Shown one piece after another: positions 37,218-49,835 of a stretch of 57,114 nt of DNA. Origin of the DNA: Betaproteobacteria bacterium SCGC AG-212-J23 (GTDB taxonomy: Bacteria; Pseudomonadota; Gammaproteobacteria; Burkholderiales; SG8-39); assembly GCA_001644455.1 (NCBI GenBank), contig LSTF01000080.1:1-57114 (forward strand), written 5' to 3'. The notes beneath the pieces were generated by a model that saw only the letters and a program-made list of their open reading frames with translations, was not told where the DNA came from and did no database searches. Position 1 is the first letter of the stretch. Every line of letters starts with the position of its first letter. The translations under genes were made by a program, and so were the position numbers.

Positions 37218-40200
37218 GCCGTCGCCTCTTTAACGATTTTTCTTTTTGAAAATCGATCAAATGCCAGGTAGATCACCGGGGTCGTGAAGAGCGTCAGCAC
37301 CTGGCTGACGATCAGGCCGCCGACCATGGTCAGGCCGAGCGGATGGCGCAGCTCCGAGCCGACGCCGGTGCCGAGCATGAGCGGCAGCGCGCCGAACAGC
37401 GACGCGCAGGTCGTCATCAGGATCGGCCGGAAGCGCAGCAGGCACGCCTGGAAGATCGCGTCGCGAGGCGCCTTTCCCTCGTTACGCTCCGCTTCCAGCG
37501 CGAAGTCGATCATCATGATCGCGTTCTTCTTGACGATGCCGATCAGGAGAATGATGCCGACGATCGCCACCACGCCGAGCTGGCTGCCGGCGAGGATCAG
37601 CGCGGCGAGCGCGCCGACGGTCGCGGTCGGTAGCGTCGACAGGATCGTCACCGGGTGGATATAGCTCTCGTAGAGAACGCCCAGCACGATGTACATCGTC
37701 ACCACCGCGGCGAGGATGAGGAGCAGCGTGCTCGACAACGAATCGCGGAACGAGGCCGCCGCACCCTGGAACGCGGTCTGCACGCTCGGCGGCAGGCCGA
37801 TGTCGCGCTCCACCGCCTGGATCGCGTCGACCGCATGACCGAGCGAAGCGCCGGGCGCGAGGTTGAAGGAGACGGTCGCGGCCGGAAACTGGCCGATGCG
37901 GTTCAGCACCAGCGGCGCGGAGCCGGTGGTGAACTGCGCGATCGACGAGAGCGGCACTTGCACGCCGTTCGTGCCGGCGACGTAGACGTCGCCGAGCGAT
38001 TGCGGGCCCGAGCGGTATTCGGGCTTCACCTCCAGCACCACCCGGTACTGCGTCGCCTGGGTGAAGATGGTCGAGATCAGGCGCTGGCCGAAGGCGTTGT
38101 AGAGCGCGGTGTCGACTGCCGCCGGGGTGATGCCCAGCCGCCCGGCGCTGTCGCGGTCGATGTCGACGTAGGCCTGCAGCCCCTGGTTCTGCAAGTCGGA
38201 AGCGACGTCGGTGAGCTGCGGCAACTGCCGCAGGCGATCGACGAGGCGCGGCGTCCATTCGTCGAGAAGGTCGCCGTCCGCGGCCTCCAGCGTGTATTGG
38301 TACTGCGTGCGGCTGACGCGGTCCTCGACGGTGAGGTCCTGCACGGGCTGCATGTAGAGCGTGATGCCGGGGACCTTCGCAAGCTCGGGCTGCAGCCTGC
38401 GGATCACGTCCGAGGCGTGCACGCCGCCGCGCTCGGCGAGCGGCTTCAGGTTGATCAGCATCCGGCCGCTGTTCAGGCTGACGTTCGAGCCGTCGACGCC
38501 GATGAAAGAGGAAAGACTCGCCACCGCCGGGTCCTGCAGCACAACGTGCGCCGCCGCCTGCTGGCGCTCGGCCATGGCCGGGAACGACACGGTCTGCGGC
38601 GCTTCCGAGATGCCCTGGATCACGCCCGTGTCCTGCACCGGGAAGAAGCCCTTCGGCACGACGATGTAGAGCAGCACCGTGAGGACGAGCGTCGCGGCGG
38701 CGACGAGCAGCGTCGCCACCTGCCGGTCGAGCACCCAGTCGAGGGCCCGGCCATAGCGCGCGATCACGTCGTCGAAGATGCGCTGCGTGAAAGCATAGAG
38801 CCGGTTTTTTTCGGAATCCTGTTGTTTGGACAGCAGGCGAGCGCACATCATCGGCGTAAGCGTCAGCGAGACCACCGCCGAAATCAGGATCGACACCGCC
38901 AGCGTCACCGCGAACTCGCGGAACAGGCGCCCGACCACGTCGCCCATGAAGAGCAGCGGGATCAGCACCGCCACCAGCGAGAAAGTGAGCGAGATGATGG
39001 TGAAGCCGATCTCGCGCGAGCCCTTGAGCGCCGCCTCGAGCGGCGGCGTGCCCTCCTCGATGTGCCGCGCGATGTTCTCGATGACCACGATCGCGTCGTC
39101 GACGACGAAGCCCGCGGCCACGACCAGCGCCATCAGCGTCAGGTTGTTGATCGAGAAGCCGGCGAGATACATGAAGCCGAAGGTGCCGATCAGCGAGACC
39201 GGAACTGCCACGCTCGGAATGACGGTGGCCGGAATACTTCTTAGAAAGACAAAAATGACGGCGACCACCAGGCCGACGGCGAGCAGCAGCTCGACCTGCA
39301 CGTCGTGCACCGAAGCGCGGATGGTGACGGTGCGATCGGTGAGCACCGCGACGTCGACCGACGCCGGCAGCGATGCCTGCAGCTGCGGCAACTGCCGCTT
39401 GATCCGGTCCACCACCTCGATCACGTTGGCGCCGGGCTGGCGCTGGATGTTGAGGATGATCGCCGGCACCTCGTTCATCCACGCCGCGAGGCGCACGTTC
39501 TCGGCGTCGTCGACGATGTCGGCGACGTCGGACAGATAGACCGGCGCGCCGTTCTTGTAGGCGACGACCACGCTCTTGTATTCCTCGGCCGAGCGAAGCT
39601 GGTCGTTGGCGTCGATGTTGTAGGCGCGGCTCGGGCCCTCGAGGCTGCCCTTGGCCCGCTTCACGTTGGCGGCGGCGATCGCGCCCCTCACGTCTTCGAG
39701 CCCGAGCCCGGCGGCGGCGATCGCCTTCGGGTTCACCTGCACGCGCACCGCCGGCCGCTGGCCGCCCGAGAGCGTCACCAGGCCGACGCCGGCGACCTGC
39801 GAGAGCTTCTGCGCGAGGCGCGTGTCGGCGAGGTTCTGGATCTCGGGCAGCGTCAGCGTGCGCGACGAAAGCCCGAGCGTGAGGATCGGCGCGTCGGCGG
39901 GATTCACCTTGCTGTAGACCGGCGGCGCGGGCAGGTCGGCGGGCAGCAGGTTCGAGCCGGCATTGATCGCCGCCTGCACGCCCTGCTCGGCGACGTCGAG
40001 CGGAATGGCGAGGTCGAACTGCAGCGTCACCACCGAGGCGCCGCCCGAGCTCGACGAGAGCATCTGCTTCAGGCCCGGGATCTGACCGAGCTGGCGCTCG
40101 AGCGGCGCGGTCACCGACGAGGCCATCACCTCGGGGCTCGCGCCGGGATAAAAAGTGAAGGTCTGGATCGTCGGGTAGTCGACCTGCGGCAGCGCCGAGA

Positions 40201-40300
40201 TCGGCAGCAGCCGGTAGGCGAAGGCGCCGGAAAGCAGCACGGCGACCATGAGCAGCGTGGTCGCCACCGGCCGGCGAATGAAAAGGCTCGAAGGATTCAT
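37214..40300 (-). CDS. mdtB: RND efflux pump subunit, MdtB-like
   Basis: The 1028-residue RND transporter starts at the ATG at 40300 ([19 protein letters not shown]). The ORF track merges it with upstream frames to 41821, but those residues belong to other genes read out of frame. Hallmarks are [28 protein letters not shown], the helix 4 Asp pair in [15 protein letters not shown], and the usual repeat of two six-helix halves. The start overlaps the mdtA stop (ATGA). With the MdtC-like partner it would form the heteromeric pump. Confidence 0.92.
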   Translation of the reverse strand: MNPSSLFIRRPVATTLLMVAVLLSGAFAYRLLPISALPQVDYPTIQTFTFYPGASPEVMASSVTAPLERQLGQIPGLKQMLSSSSGGASVVTLQFDLAIPLDVAEQGVQAAINAGSNLLPADLPAPPVYSKVNPADAPILTLGLSSRTLTLPEIQNLADTRLAQKLSQVAGVGLVTLSGGQRPAVRVQVNPKAIAAAGLGLEDVRGAIAAANVKRAKGSLEGPSRAYNIDANDQLRSAEEYKSVVVAYKNGAPVYLSDVADIVDDAENVRLAAWMNEVPAIILNIQRQPGANVIEVVDRIKRQLPQLQASLPASVDVAVLTDRTVTIRASVHDVQVELLLAVGLVVAVIFVFLRSIPATVIPSVAVPVSLIGTFGFMYLAGFSINNLTLMALVVAAGFVVDDAIVVIENIARHIEEGTPPLEAALKGSREIGFTIISLTFSLVAVLIPLLFMGDVVGRLFREFAVTLAVSILISAVVSLTLTPMMCARLLSKQQDSEKNRLYAFTQRIFDDVIARYGRALDWVLDRQVATLLVAAATLVLTVLLYIVVPKGFFPVQDTGVIQGISEAPQTVSFPAMAERQQAAAHVVLQDPAVASLSSFIGVDGSNVSLNSGRMLINLKPLAERGGVHASDVIRRLQPELAKVPGITLYMQPVQDLTVEDRVSRTQYQYTLEAADGDLLDEWTPRLVDRLRQLPQLTDVASDLQNQGLQAYVDIDRDSAGRLGITPAAVDTALYNAFGQRLISTIFTQATQYRVVLEVKPEYRSGPQSLGDVYVAGTNGVQVPLSSIAQFTTGSAPLVLNRIGQFPAATVSFNLAPGASLGHAVDAIQAVERDIGLPPSVQTAFQGAAASFRDSLSSTLLLILAAVVTMYIVLGVLYESYIHPVTILSTLPTATVGALAALILAGSQLGVVAIVGIILLIGIVKKNAIMMIDFALEAERNEGKAPRDAIFQACLLRFRPILMTTCASLFGALPLMLGTGVGSELRHPLGLTMVGGLIVSQVLTLFTTPVIYLAFDRFSKRKIVKEATA

Positions 40301-41523
40301 TCCTTCTTTTTCCCCTTGCCTTTCCCTTTGCGGGCCCCATCGGGCGGCGGCTTGATCTCGGGGCGCGCGCCGGTCACCTCGACCTGCGCGCCCGGCCGCA
40401 GCCGGTCCATGCCATCGACCACCACGACTTCGCCCGCGGCGAGGCCGTCGCTCACCGCCACGCGCTGCGTCTCGGCCGGGCCGAGCTTCACCACGCGCTG
40501 CGTGACCGTGTTGTCGGGCCGCACGACGTAGACGAAGAGGCCCTGCGAGCCGCGCTGCACCGCCGCGGGCGGGATGGTCACCACGTCGACCAGGCGGTCG
40601 AGCTTCATGCGCACGTTGACGAATTGATTGGGAAAGAGGCCCGCGTCCTCGTTGCCGAACTGCGCCTTGAGCTTCACCGTGCCGGTCGTGGGATCGACCT
40701 GGTTGTCGGCCGAGACGAGCAGGCCGTCCGCCAGTTTCGTTTTCTGCTCCCGGTCCCAGGCCTCGACCGGGATCTGCTCGCCGGACTGCAGGCGGCGCAT
40801 CACCACCGGCACGCTGTCCTGCGGCACCGTGAACAGCACCGCGACCGGCTGCAATTGCGTGATCACCAGCAGGCCGTTGGCGTCGCCCGAGCGCACGATG
40901 TTGCCCTGGTCGACGAGGCGCAGGCCGACGCGACCGGCGACCGGCGCGGTGATCCGCGTGTAGGCGAGCTGCAGCTTCGCGTTGTCGATCTGGCTGCGGT
41001 CGACGCGCACCGCGCCCTCGTACTGGCGCACCAGGGAGAGCTGCGTGTCGACCTGCTGCTTGGCGATCGAGTCCTGCTTGAACAGCGTCTGGTAGCGCTG
41101 CAGGTCGAGCTTCGCGTTCTCGAGCAGCGCGCGGTCCCGGGCGAGCTGGCCCTCGGCCTGCTCGAGCTGCACCTTGAAGGCGCGGGGATCGATCTCGGCG
41201 AGCAGCTCGCCCTCCTTCACCAGCTGCCCTTCCTGGAAGAGCACGCGGATCAGCTCGCCGTCGACGCGCGAGCGCACCGTGACCGTGCGCAGCGGCGTCA
41301 CCGTGCCGAGGCCGCTCATGACGATGTCGACGCTGCCGAGCACGGCCGGCGCACCGACCACCGGCGTCGGCCCGCCGCCCGCGGCGCCGCCGCGGCCCTT
41401 CTGCAGCGGCACCGGCGCCGACGACGCGCCGGCGCTCCAGTACTCGCGATACACCCACCAGGCCGCGCCGGCGACCAGGGCGAGGCTGACGAGGACGAGG
41501 ATGAGCTTGCCGGTGCGCCCCAT
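40297..41523 (-). CDS. mdtA: RND membrane-fusion (periplasmic adaptor) protein, MdtA-like
   Basis: The 408-residue adaptor joins the inner-membrane pump to the outer channel. An N-terminal membrane anchor (about 6-24) is followed by the lipoyl half-motifs, a coiled-coil hairpin (about 115-170), then the beta-barrel and membrane-proximal domains. The segment [20 protein letters not shown] is typical of MdtA. The C-terminal tail is strongly basic ([11 protein letters not shown]), as also seen in some homologues. Its ATG shares one base with the response regulator stop (TGATG). Confidence 0.92.
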   Translation of the reverse strand: MGRTGKLILVLVSLALVAGAAWWVYREYWSAGASSAPVPLQKGRGGAAGGGPTPVVGAPAVLGSVDIVMSGLGTVTPLRTVTVRSRVDGELIRVLFQEGQLVKEGELLAEIDPRAFKVQLEQAEGQLARDRALLENAKLDLQRYQTLFKQDSIAKQQVDTQLSLVRQYEGAVRVDRSQIDNAKLQLAYTRITAPVAGRVGLRLVDQGNIVRSGDANGLLVITQLQPVAVLFTVPQDSVPVVMRRLQSGEQIPVEAWDREQKTKLADGLLVSADNQVDPTTGTVKLKAQFGNEDAGLFPNQFVNVRMKLDRLVDVVTIPPAAVQRGSQGLFVYVVRPDNTVTQRVVKLGPAETQRVAVSDGLAAGEVVVVDGMDRLRPGAQVEVTGARPEIKPPPDGARKGKGKGKKKE

Positions 41524-42182
41524 CAGAGCTCCAGTTTGTAGCCGACGCCGTAGATCGAGCGCACCAGGTCGGCGCCCGGGCGGATTTCCTCGATCTTGCG
41601 GCGCAGGTTCTTGACGTGCGCGTCGACCGTGCGGTCGGTGACCACCCGGTGATCGGCATACAGCTTTTCCAGAAGGCGGTCGCGCGGGAAGACGCGGCCC
41701 GGCGCCGCGGCGAGCGCGGCGAGCAGCCGGAATTCGACCGGCGTGAGATCGAGCGCCTTGCCGTCGAGGACGGCTTGATGCTTGCCTTCATCGATCTCCA
41801 GGCCGGCCGGGACGGCGGCAACCCGCGGCCGACGTAAGAGAGCCTTCACGCGCGCGACCAGCTCGCGCACGCTGAAGGGCTTGCACATGTAGTCGTCGGC
41901 GCCCGTCTCGAGGCCGATCAGGCGGTCTACTTCCTCGACCCGCGCCGTCACCATGATGATCGGCAGGTCGCTGAAGCTGCGCACTTCCTTGCAGATCTCG
42001 AGGCCATCGCGCCCGGGCAGCATCAGGTCGAGGATGATCAGGTCGGGTTGATTGGCCTTCACCCACGGCACGGCATCGAGACCGTTGCCGATGCAGTGCG
42101 CCTCGAAGCTTGCCGCCTTGAGATAGTCGGCCACCAGGCCGGCGAGCTTCGGCTCGTCTTCGACGATGAGGACTTTGCTCAT
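41523..42182 (-). CDS. baeR: OmpR-family response regulator controlling the efflux operon
   Basis: The 219-residue regulator has a receiver domain (about 1-120: acidic pair EDE, phosphorylated Asp in [10 protein letters not shown], Thr in MVTARV, Lys in CKPF) and a winged helix DNA-binding domain (about 130-219). I use the ATG at 42182 ([11 protein letters not shown]); the longer ORF starts inside the kinase gene. Its start overlaps the histidine kinase stop (ATGA). Being first in line with mdtABC it very likely activates its own operon, as BaeR does. The BaeR name rests on synteny and domain type. Confidence 0.88.
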   Translation of the reverse strand: MSKVLIVEDEPKLAGLVADYLKAASFEAHCIGNGLDAVPWVKANQPDLIILDLMLPGRDGLEICKEVRSFSDLPIIMVTARVEEVDRLIGLETGADDYMCKPFSVRELVARVKALLRRPRVAAVPAGLEIDEGKHQAVLDGKALDLTPVEFRLLAALAAAPGRVFPRDRLLEKLYADHRVVTDRTVDAHVKNLRRKIEEIRPGADLVRSIYGVGYKLEL

Positions 42183-43495
42183 GGCAGCGAGATGGTGACC
42201 CGCAATCCGCCGAGCGGCGAAGCGCCGGCTTCGACGGCGCCGCCGTGCGCCTCGACCACGCTGCGCACGATGGCCAGGCCGAGCCCGGCGCCGCCATTGG
42301 CGCGGCTGCGCGAACCTTCGACACGGTAGAAGCGCTCGAACAGGCGCGGCAGCGCATCGGCCGGCACGCCCGGAGAAGAATCCTCGAAGTCGATCTTCAC
42401 GCCGGCGCCGTTGCGCCGCGCGGTGACGCGCACTTTGCCGCCCGCGTCGGTATAGCGCGCCGAGTTCTCGAGCAGGTTGCGGAACGCCTGCGCCAGGCGA
42501 TTGGTGTCCGCCATCACGTTCAGCCCCGGCTCGAACCTGCTTTCCAGGCCGAGGCCGCGCTCGGCAAGCCGCGCGGCGAACGGCTCGACGGCCTGCTCGA
42601 GCACGTCGGCGACATCGCTTCGCTCCTTCCGGTAGCTGAGCGCGCCGACGTCGGCGAGCGCGAGCTGGTAGAGATCCTCGACCAGCTTGCCGAGCGCGGC
42701 CACCTCGCCCTGCAGCGCGGCGACCGACTCGCGCGTCAGCGGCCGCACCCCGTCCTCCAGCGCCTCGAGTGCGGCGCGCAGCACCGCGAGCGGCGTGCGC
42801 AGCTCGTGCGAGACGTCGGCCATGAAGCGCCGGCGCAGCTCCTCGTTGCGCTCGAGCGCCTGCGCCAGGCGGTTGAAATCCTCGGCCAGGCGGCCGAGCT
42901 CGTCGCGCGACGTGACGGCGACGCGCGTGCTGTAGTCGCCGGCAGCGAGGCGGTGCGTCGCCGTCGCGACGCGCTTCAGCGGCTGCAGGAAGATCCGCGC
43001 AAGCACCAGGGCGACGAGCGCCGCCAGCGCCAGCGCGAGCGCGGCGATGATCCACGACGCGCGCAGCTGCTCCTGCTGGAAAGCGAGGTCGGCGCCGGTC
43101 GAGAGGCGCCGGTAGGGCGAGCGCGCGATCCAGCCGACGACGCGATCGTCGACCAGCACCGGCCGCATGCTCGCTTCGCTGCCCAGGTCGGGATTGCCGA
43201 CCACGGTGCGCCGCTCGGCGTCGAGCAGCGCGAGGCGTTGCACCGGCTGCGCCGGTGTCGCGAGGGTTCGCAGGTGTGCGTAGTCGCCGGCGAGGAAGCT
43301 CCAGTCGCCGCTCTTGCGGTACTCGTCGCCCAGCCGCGCGGCGAGCGCCTCGAGGTTTTGCGATTCGATGCGGCTCAGATAGCCGAAGAACCCCGACTGG
43401 AAGGAATAGCGCGTCGCGATCGCCATGGCCGCGGCAGCGACCGCGCTCGCCGCGAGGATGGCGAGGAAGAGCTTGAAGGTAATGCCCGGTTTCAC
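42179..43495 (-). CDS. baeS: Sensor histidine kinase of the efflux operon, BaeS-like
   Basis: The 438-residue membrane kinase has two membrane helices (about 9-28 and 147-168) flanking a periplasmic sensor, then HAMP (about 168-220), HisKA with the phospho-His in FMADVSHELRTPL (about 230), and the HATPase domain (N box NLLENSARYT, G box GGAGLGLAI). It heads the six-gene set baeS-baeR-mdtABC-nodT, in which every junction overlaps by 1 or 4 bases. In E. coli BaeSR senses envelope stress and toxic compounds; the signal here is unknown. Confidence 0.88.
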   Translation of the reverse strand: MKPGITFKLFLAILAASAVAAAAMAIATRYSFQSGFFGYLSRIESQNLEALAARLGDEYRKSGDWSFLAGDYAHLRTLATPAQPVQRLALLDAERRTVVGNPDLGSEASMRPVLVDDRVVGWIARSPYRRLSTGADLAFQQEQLRASWIIAALALALAALVALVLARIFLQPLKRVATATHRLAAGDYSTRVAVTSRDELGRLAEDFNRLAQALERNEELRRRFMADVSHELRTPLAVLRAALEALEDGVRPLTRESVAALQGEVAALGKLVEDLYQLALADVGALSYRKERSDVADVLEQAVEPFAARLAERGLGLESRFEPGLNVMADTNRLAQAFRNLLENSARYTDAGGKVRVTARRNGAGVKIDFEDSSPGVPADALPRLFERFYRVEGSRSRANGGAGLGLAIVRSVVEAHGGAVEAGASPLGGLRVTISLP

Positions 43496-43549
43496 GCCGG
43501 GATGGTCGCCCGCCGCCGCAGGCGGATCAACCGGGAGCGGCGAGCTTCA

Positions 43550-45532
43550 CTAAGAATTCACAGTCTGGCACCAGGCGCGCCACATCTGCCGGTAGAGCGC
43601 CTCCATGTCCCGCGCAAAGCGGGCCTCGTCCATGAGCGGCGAAGCCTGCATGGCCTCCCGCAAACCCCGCCTTGCGGCGCTGTCGCGGGTCAGCGCAACC
43701 GCGCGCTCGACGTAGTCCTGGGGCGAGCTCGCGATCCAGGCCTCGCGGCCGAGCACCGAGAGAATGCTCGCCGCGCTTCGCGACACCGAGCGCTCGCCTC
43801 TCATGGTGACGACCGGCGTGCCCATCCAGAGAATGTCGCAGGTGGTGGTGCCGCCGCTGTAGGGCATGGTGTCGAGCGCGAGATCGACGCTGCGCAGGGT
43901 CTTGAAGTAATCCTCGAGTTGCCGGCGTGGCTCGATGGCGATGCGGTTCGGGGCGATGCCGCGCTCACTGAATTCCTGCATCAGCAACTCTGTCGCCGGG
44001 CCCGGCGGAACTCCGAGCAGCAGCAGCTTCGAGCCCGGCGTGCGCTGCAGGATCTCCGCCCACAGGCGCCGCGAAGTCGGTGAGAGTTTCGCCGCCTGGT
44101 TGAACGAGCCGAAAGTGAAGAAGCCGTTGCGCGCGCAAGGCGGCTCGGCCGCCGGCTCCGCCGTCGCGGGCGGACGGTAGCACCACTGCGAGTGCGGCAG
44201 GCGCAGCAGCTTCTCGGTATGGAACCGCTCGGCGTCGCCCGCGGGATCGGCGAAGGCATCGGTGATGCGGTAGTCGACGCGCGTCATGCCGCTGGTCGAG
44301 AGATAGCCGAGCCAGCTCGCCTGCACCGGCGCCGGGCGGCTCGCCAGGACGTCCATGGGCGAAATGCCGGCGTATCCCGAGAGGTCGACCAGGATGTCGA
44401 TGCGGTCGGCGTGGATGACGTTCGCCAGCTGCTCGGTCGAGAGCGGCGTGACGTCGTGCCACTGGGTGATGCTGCGGCCGATGCTGCGCGTCACATCGTC
44501 GGCCGCGGCGAAAAGGGAATAGCAGTAGACGTCGTGGCGCGCGCGGTCATGGTGCTCGGCGAGCGGCAGGAACGCCCAGCCGACGGGATGCGCACGGAAG
44601 TCGCCGGAGAGGTAGCCGATGCGCAGCTTGCGCTCCGGGTCGCGCGAACCGGCGAAGGTGGTGAACGGCTGATGCCGGCTCTCGACGTCGGCGCCGAACG
44701 CCTTGTGCCGCTCGAACAGCGCCTCGGTCGAGATTCCCGTGTCGAAGTTGAGCATGAACAACTCGCAGGCGCGCGTATACCCGTCACTGTCGAATTCGCG
44801 CCCGGCGACGAGCACCTGCAGCGCCTCTTCGGTGCGCAACTGGTCGAGGAGAATGCTCGCCAGAAGCCGGTAGGCGCCCGACAACCGGGCATCCAGAGCG
44901 AGCGTGCGGCGTAGCGCGGCCTCGGACTCGGGCAGCCGCTGCAAGAGCTTCAGCAGCTCTGCCTGCCGCAGCCACACGTCGGCCCGCTCGGGCCACAGCT
45001 CGAGGGTGCGGCGCATCGCCGCTTCGGCCTCGGCGATGCGGTCCAGCCGCTGCAGGAGAAGCGCGTAGTTGAACCAGGCGCCCGCGTAGTCCGGACGCTC
45101 CTGCACCGCGCGACGCAGCATCTCGGTCGCGCCCTCGGCATCGGCCTGCGCCTCGAGCACGCTCGCCAGCACGACGCGCGCATCGGTGAAGTCGGGCTTG
45201 CGCTCGAGCGCGGCCTGCAGCTGGCGAGCGGCTTCGGCGTCGTTGCCCGCGGCGTGCAAGAGCTTCCCCAGGTTGAAATGCGCGTAGGGATTTCCGGGAT
45301 CGACTTCGAGAGTCGAGAGGTAGGCCTGGCGCGCGGCGCGCGCGTCGCCGGCGCCCTCGAGCGCGATGCCGAGGTTGAGATACGCCGGCGCGTGCCCCGG
45401 CATGATCTTCAGTGCCTGCTGGTAGCGATCGCAGGCTTCGACGAAGCGCCCCGCGGTCTCGGCGCGGATGCCTTCGGCGACCAGCCGCTCCACGGCCCGC
45501 CGCGAAAGGCGGCTCAGCAGGCTGCGCAGCAT
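43550..45532 (-). CDS. TPR-repeat O-GlcNAc-transferase-like glycosyltransferase (GT41), copy 1
   Basis: The 660-residue protein has about six N-terminal TPR units (about 15-240) and a C-terminal GT41 catalytic region split in N and C lobes. The catalytic-type His is in SGDFRAHPVGW (about 310), followed by DLSGYAGISPMDVLASRPAPVQ, FGSFNQAAKLSP with the conserved Lys (about 480) for UDP, and DTMPYSGGTTTCDILWMG. These match the SPINDLY/OGT family that adds a sugar to Ser/Thr. The target and sugar are unknown; flagellin- or pilin-modifying relatives exist in proteobacteria. It is cotranscribed with the small gene upstream (4-base gap). It has the best-preserved active site of the three GT41 genes here. 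Confidence 0.88.
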   Translation of the reverse strand: MLRSLLSRLSRRAVERLVAEGIRAETAGRFVEACDRYQQALKIMPGHAPAYLNLGIALEGAGDARAARQAYLSTLEVDPGNPYAHFNLGKLLHAAGNDAEAARQLQAALERKPDFTDARVVLASVLEAQADAEGATEMLRRAVQERPDYAGAWFNYALLLQRLDRIAEAEAAMRRTLELWPERADVWLRQAELLKLLQRLPESEAALRRTLALDARLSGAYRLLASILLDQLRTEEALQVLVAGREFDSDGYTRACELFMLNFDTGISTEALFERHKAFGADVESRHQPFTTFAGSRDPERKLRIGYLSGDFRAHPVGWAFLPLAEHHDRARHDVYCYSLFAAADDVTRSIGRSITQWHDVTPLSTEQLANVIHADRIDILVDLSGYAGISPMDVLASRPAPVQASWLGYLSTSGMTRVDYRITDAFADPAGDAERFHTEKLLRLPHSQWCYRPPATAEPAAEPPCARNGFFTFGSFNQAAKLSPTSRRLWAEILQRTPGSKLLLLGVPPGPATELLMQEFSERGIAPNRIAIEPRRQLEDYFKTLRSVDLALDTMPYSGGTTTCDILWMGTPVVTMRGERSVSRSAASILSVLGREAWIASSPQDYVERAVALTRDSAARRGLREAMQASPLMDEARFARDMEALYRQMWRAWCQTVNS

Positions 45533-45536
45533 CGGC

Positions 45537-45860
45537 TCAGGGCTTGCGGGGCTTCCGGGCGCTGACCGTGATCAAGGTGGCAAGCTCGTAGGTGAAGGTG
45601 TCGGCGAAGCCCTTCGTATAACCGGCCTCGCGCAGTCCCCATTTCACCTGGTTGGCGAGGCGCGCCCGCTTGTAGAAGTTGAGCCGCTGCTCGCTCGCCA
45701 GGGCCACCGCGCGCGCGGAAACGAACTCGTTCATCCGCTGAATGCGGTCCGTCGTCTTCCGGTCCGCGGTGCCCAGCGAACTGGGCGGCATGCGCTGCAC
45801 CACCTCGTTCACCACCCAGCTCGCGAAAGCGTCAACTTCGCTCGTGTCAAACCATCCCAT
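45537..45860 (-). CDS. Small conserved-looking cytosolic protein of unknown function
   Basis: I do not recognise a family in these 107 residues. The protein is soluble, mainly helical, Arg/Lys-rich in the middle (RKTTDRIQRMNEF, NFYKRARLANQVKWGL) and ends KPRKP. It is divergent from the acyl-ligase fusion across a 60-base gap containing a 12-base palindrome, and 4 bases upstream of the first GT41 gene. Its reading frame has third-position G/C bias like neighbours, which supports it being real. Confidence 0.6.
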   Translation of the reverse strand: MGWFDTSEVDAFASWVVNEVVQRMPPSSLGTADRKTTDRIQRMNEFVSARAVALASEQRLNFYKRARLANQVKWGLREAGYTKGFADTFTYELATLITVSARKPRKP

Positions 45861-45899
45861 CGTCGGTCACTCCTGCTCAAAAATTCCGGTAGGCGGGCG

Positions 45900-45911
45900 G
45901 AGTGTACACTC
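45900..45911. promoter_or_regulatory. Perfect 12-base palindrome in a divergent promoter
   Basis: GAGTGTACACTC is self-complementary and lies in the 60-base gap between the 107-residue protein and the acyl-ligase fusion. It could be a repressor operator of TetR or GntR type. Its TACACT half could also serve as a -10 for the plus-strand gene, in which case the GTG start would be nearly leaderless. Confidence 0.4.
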
Positions 45912-45920
45912 GCCCCCGGC

Positions 45921-48698
<2,778 letters not shown>

Positions 48699-49835
48699 TG
48701 CGGCTCTCGAATTCCGAGACCGAGATGATGCGGCGGGCGTGCGTATCCCAGAGGATGTAGGTCAGCGCCCTGGGGATCTCGCTCAGGCGGATGCGCGCCA
48801 CGCCCGAAAACAGGTGCTGGTGTTCCGCATGGCACTGCGCCAGCCGGTAATTGGGGATGCTGGCCGAGAGGTGATGGATGTGGTGGTAGCCGATGCTGGC
48901 GGTAAACCAGTTCAGCCACGCCGGCAGCACCAGGAAGCTCGTGCCCTCGATCGCCGCCGTGTCGTAGTCCCAGCCTTCGTCGCCGCTCGCGTACGAGTGC
49001 TCGAAGTTGTGCTGCACGGTGAAGAGCGCGATGCCGACCGCCGTGGCGAGCGAGATGCTGACGATATAGACCGTGAAGAACAGCGCCGGGCCGATGGCGA
49101 GCGACATGACCGCCCAGAGGCTGAGCAATACGACGTTGTTCCAGGTCATGTGCCAGTACTCGAGCGGCGTGCTCCAGTAGCGGGTCTTGAACTCGCCTTC
49201 CCGGCCGGCGAGCTTGTGCCAGAGCAGGCTGGCGCTGCCCTTCAGCCACGTATAGCGCGGCATGAACAGCACGTAGACGAACGCGTGCAGCGGCAGCAGC
49301 CAGATCTGGCGCAGCCACCGGTAGGTGCGCCGCTGGCGATCGCTCATCGTCGCGTAGGCGTCGGCAGTGTCGACGACGAATGGGCCGCGGTATTTCGCCC
49401 AGTTGCCGTTGGTCGAATGGTGATAGGCGTGGTGCTGCGACCAGACGTACTGCGGCATCCCGTCGAGCACGCCGAGGAGAAAGCCGAAGAACCTGTTGAG
49501 GCGGCCGGTGCGGAACAGGCTGCCGTGGCCGCATTCATGCATCAGCACGAAAATGCGCGTCAGGAACAGCACCATCAGCAGCGTCAGCGCCGCGGTCAGC
49601 CCGTATGAGATCTCTGCGCTCGGCCCGATCGCGTACCAGAGCGCGGCGAACGGCAGCAGCGTATTGAGGATCTGGAAGAAGCCGGCGAAGTTGTCCGGCT
49701 TCGCATAGCGATTGATGAGCGCGCGCTTCTGCTCTTTGACGAGCGCGACCGACGACTGTTGCAAACTGCCTCCCTTTCGACCATGGACCCCCGTCCACCG
49801 GGCGCAAGTGTATCCGTATCCCGTTTACTTAGGTG

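Noticed and set aside
37214-41821. 1535-residue merged ORF suggesting a regulator-adaptor-RND fusion
   Set aside because: The N-terminal 500 residues are out-of-frame readings of the response regulator and mdtA, both intact in their own frames.
41523-43055. 510-residue ORF suggesting a kinase-regulator fusion
   Set aside because: The first half is an out-of-frame reading of the histidine kinase; the regulator starts at 42182.
32725-43495. baeSR-mdtABC-nodT as a novel system
   Set aside because: The gene order and domains match well-known RND efflux operons; the dedicated outer channel is common in betaproteobacteria.
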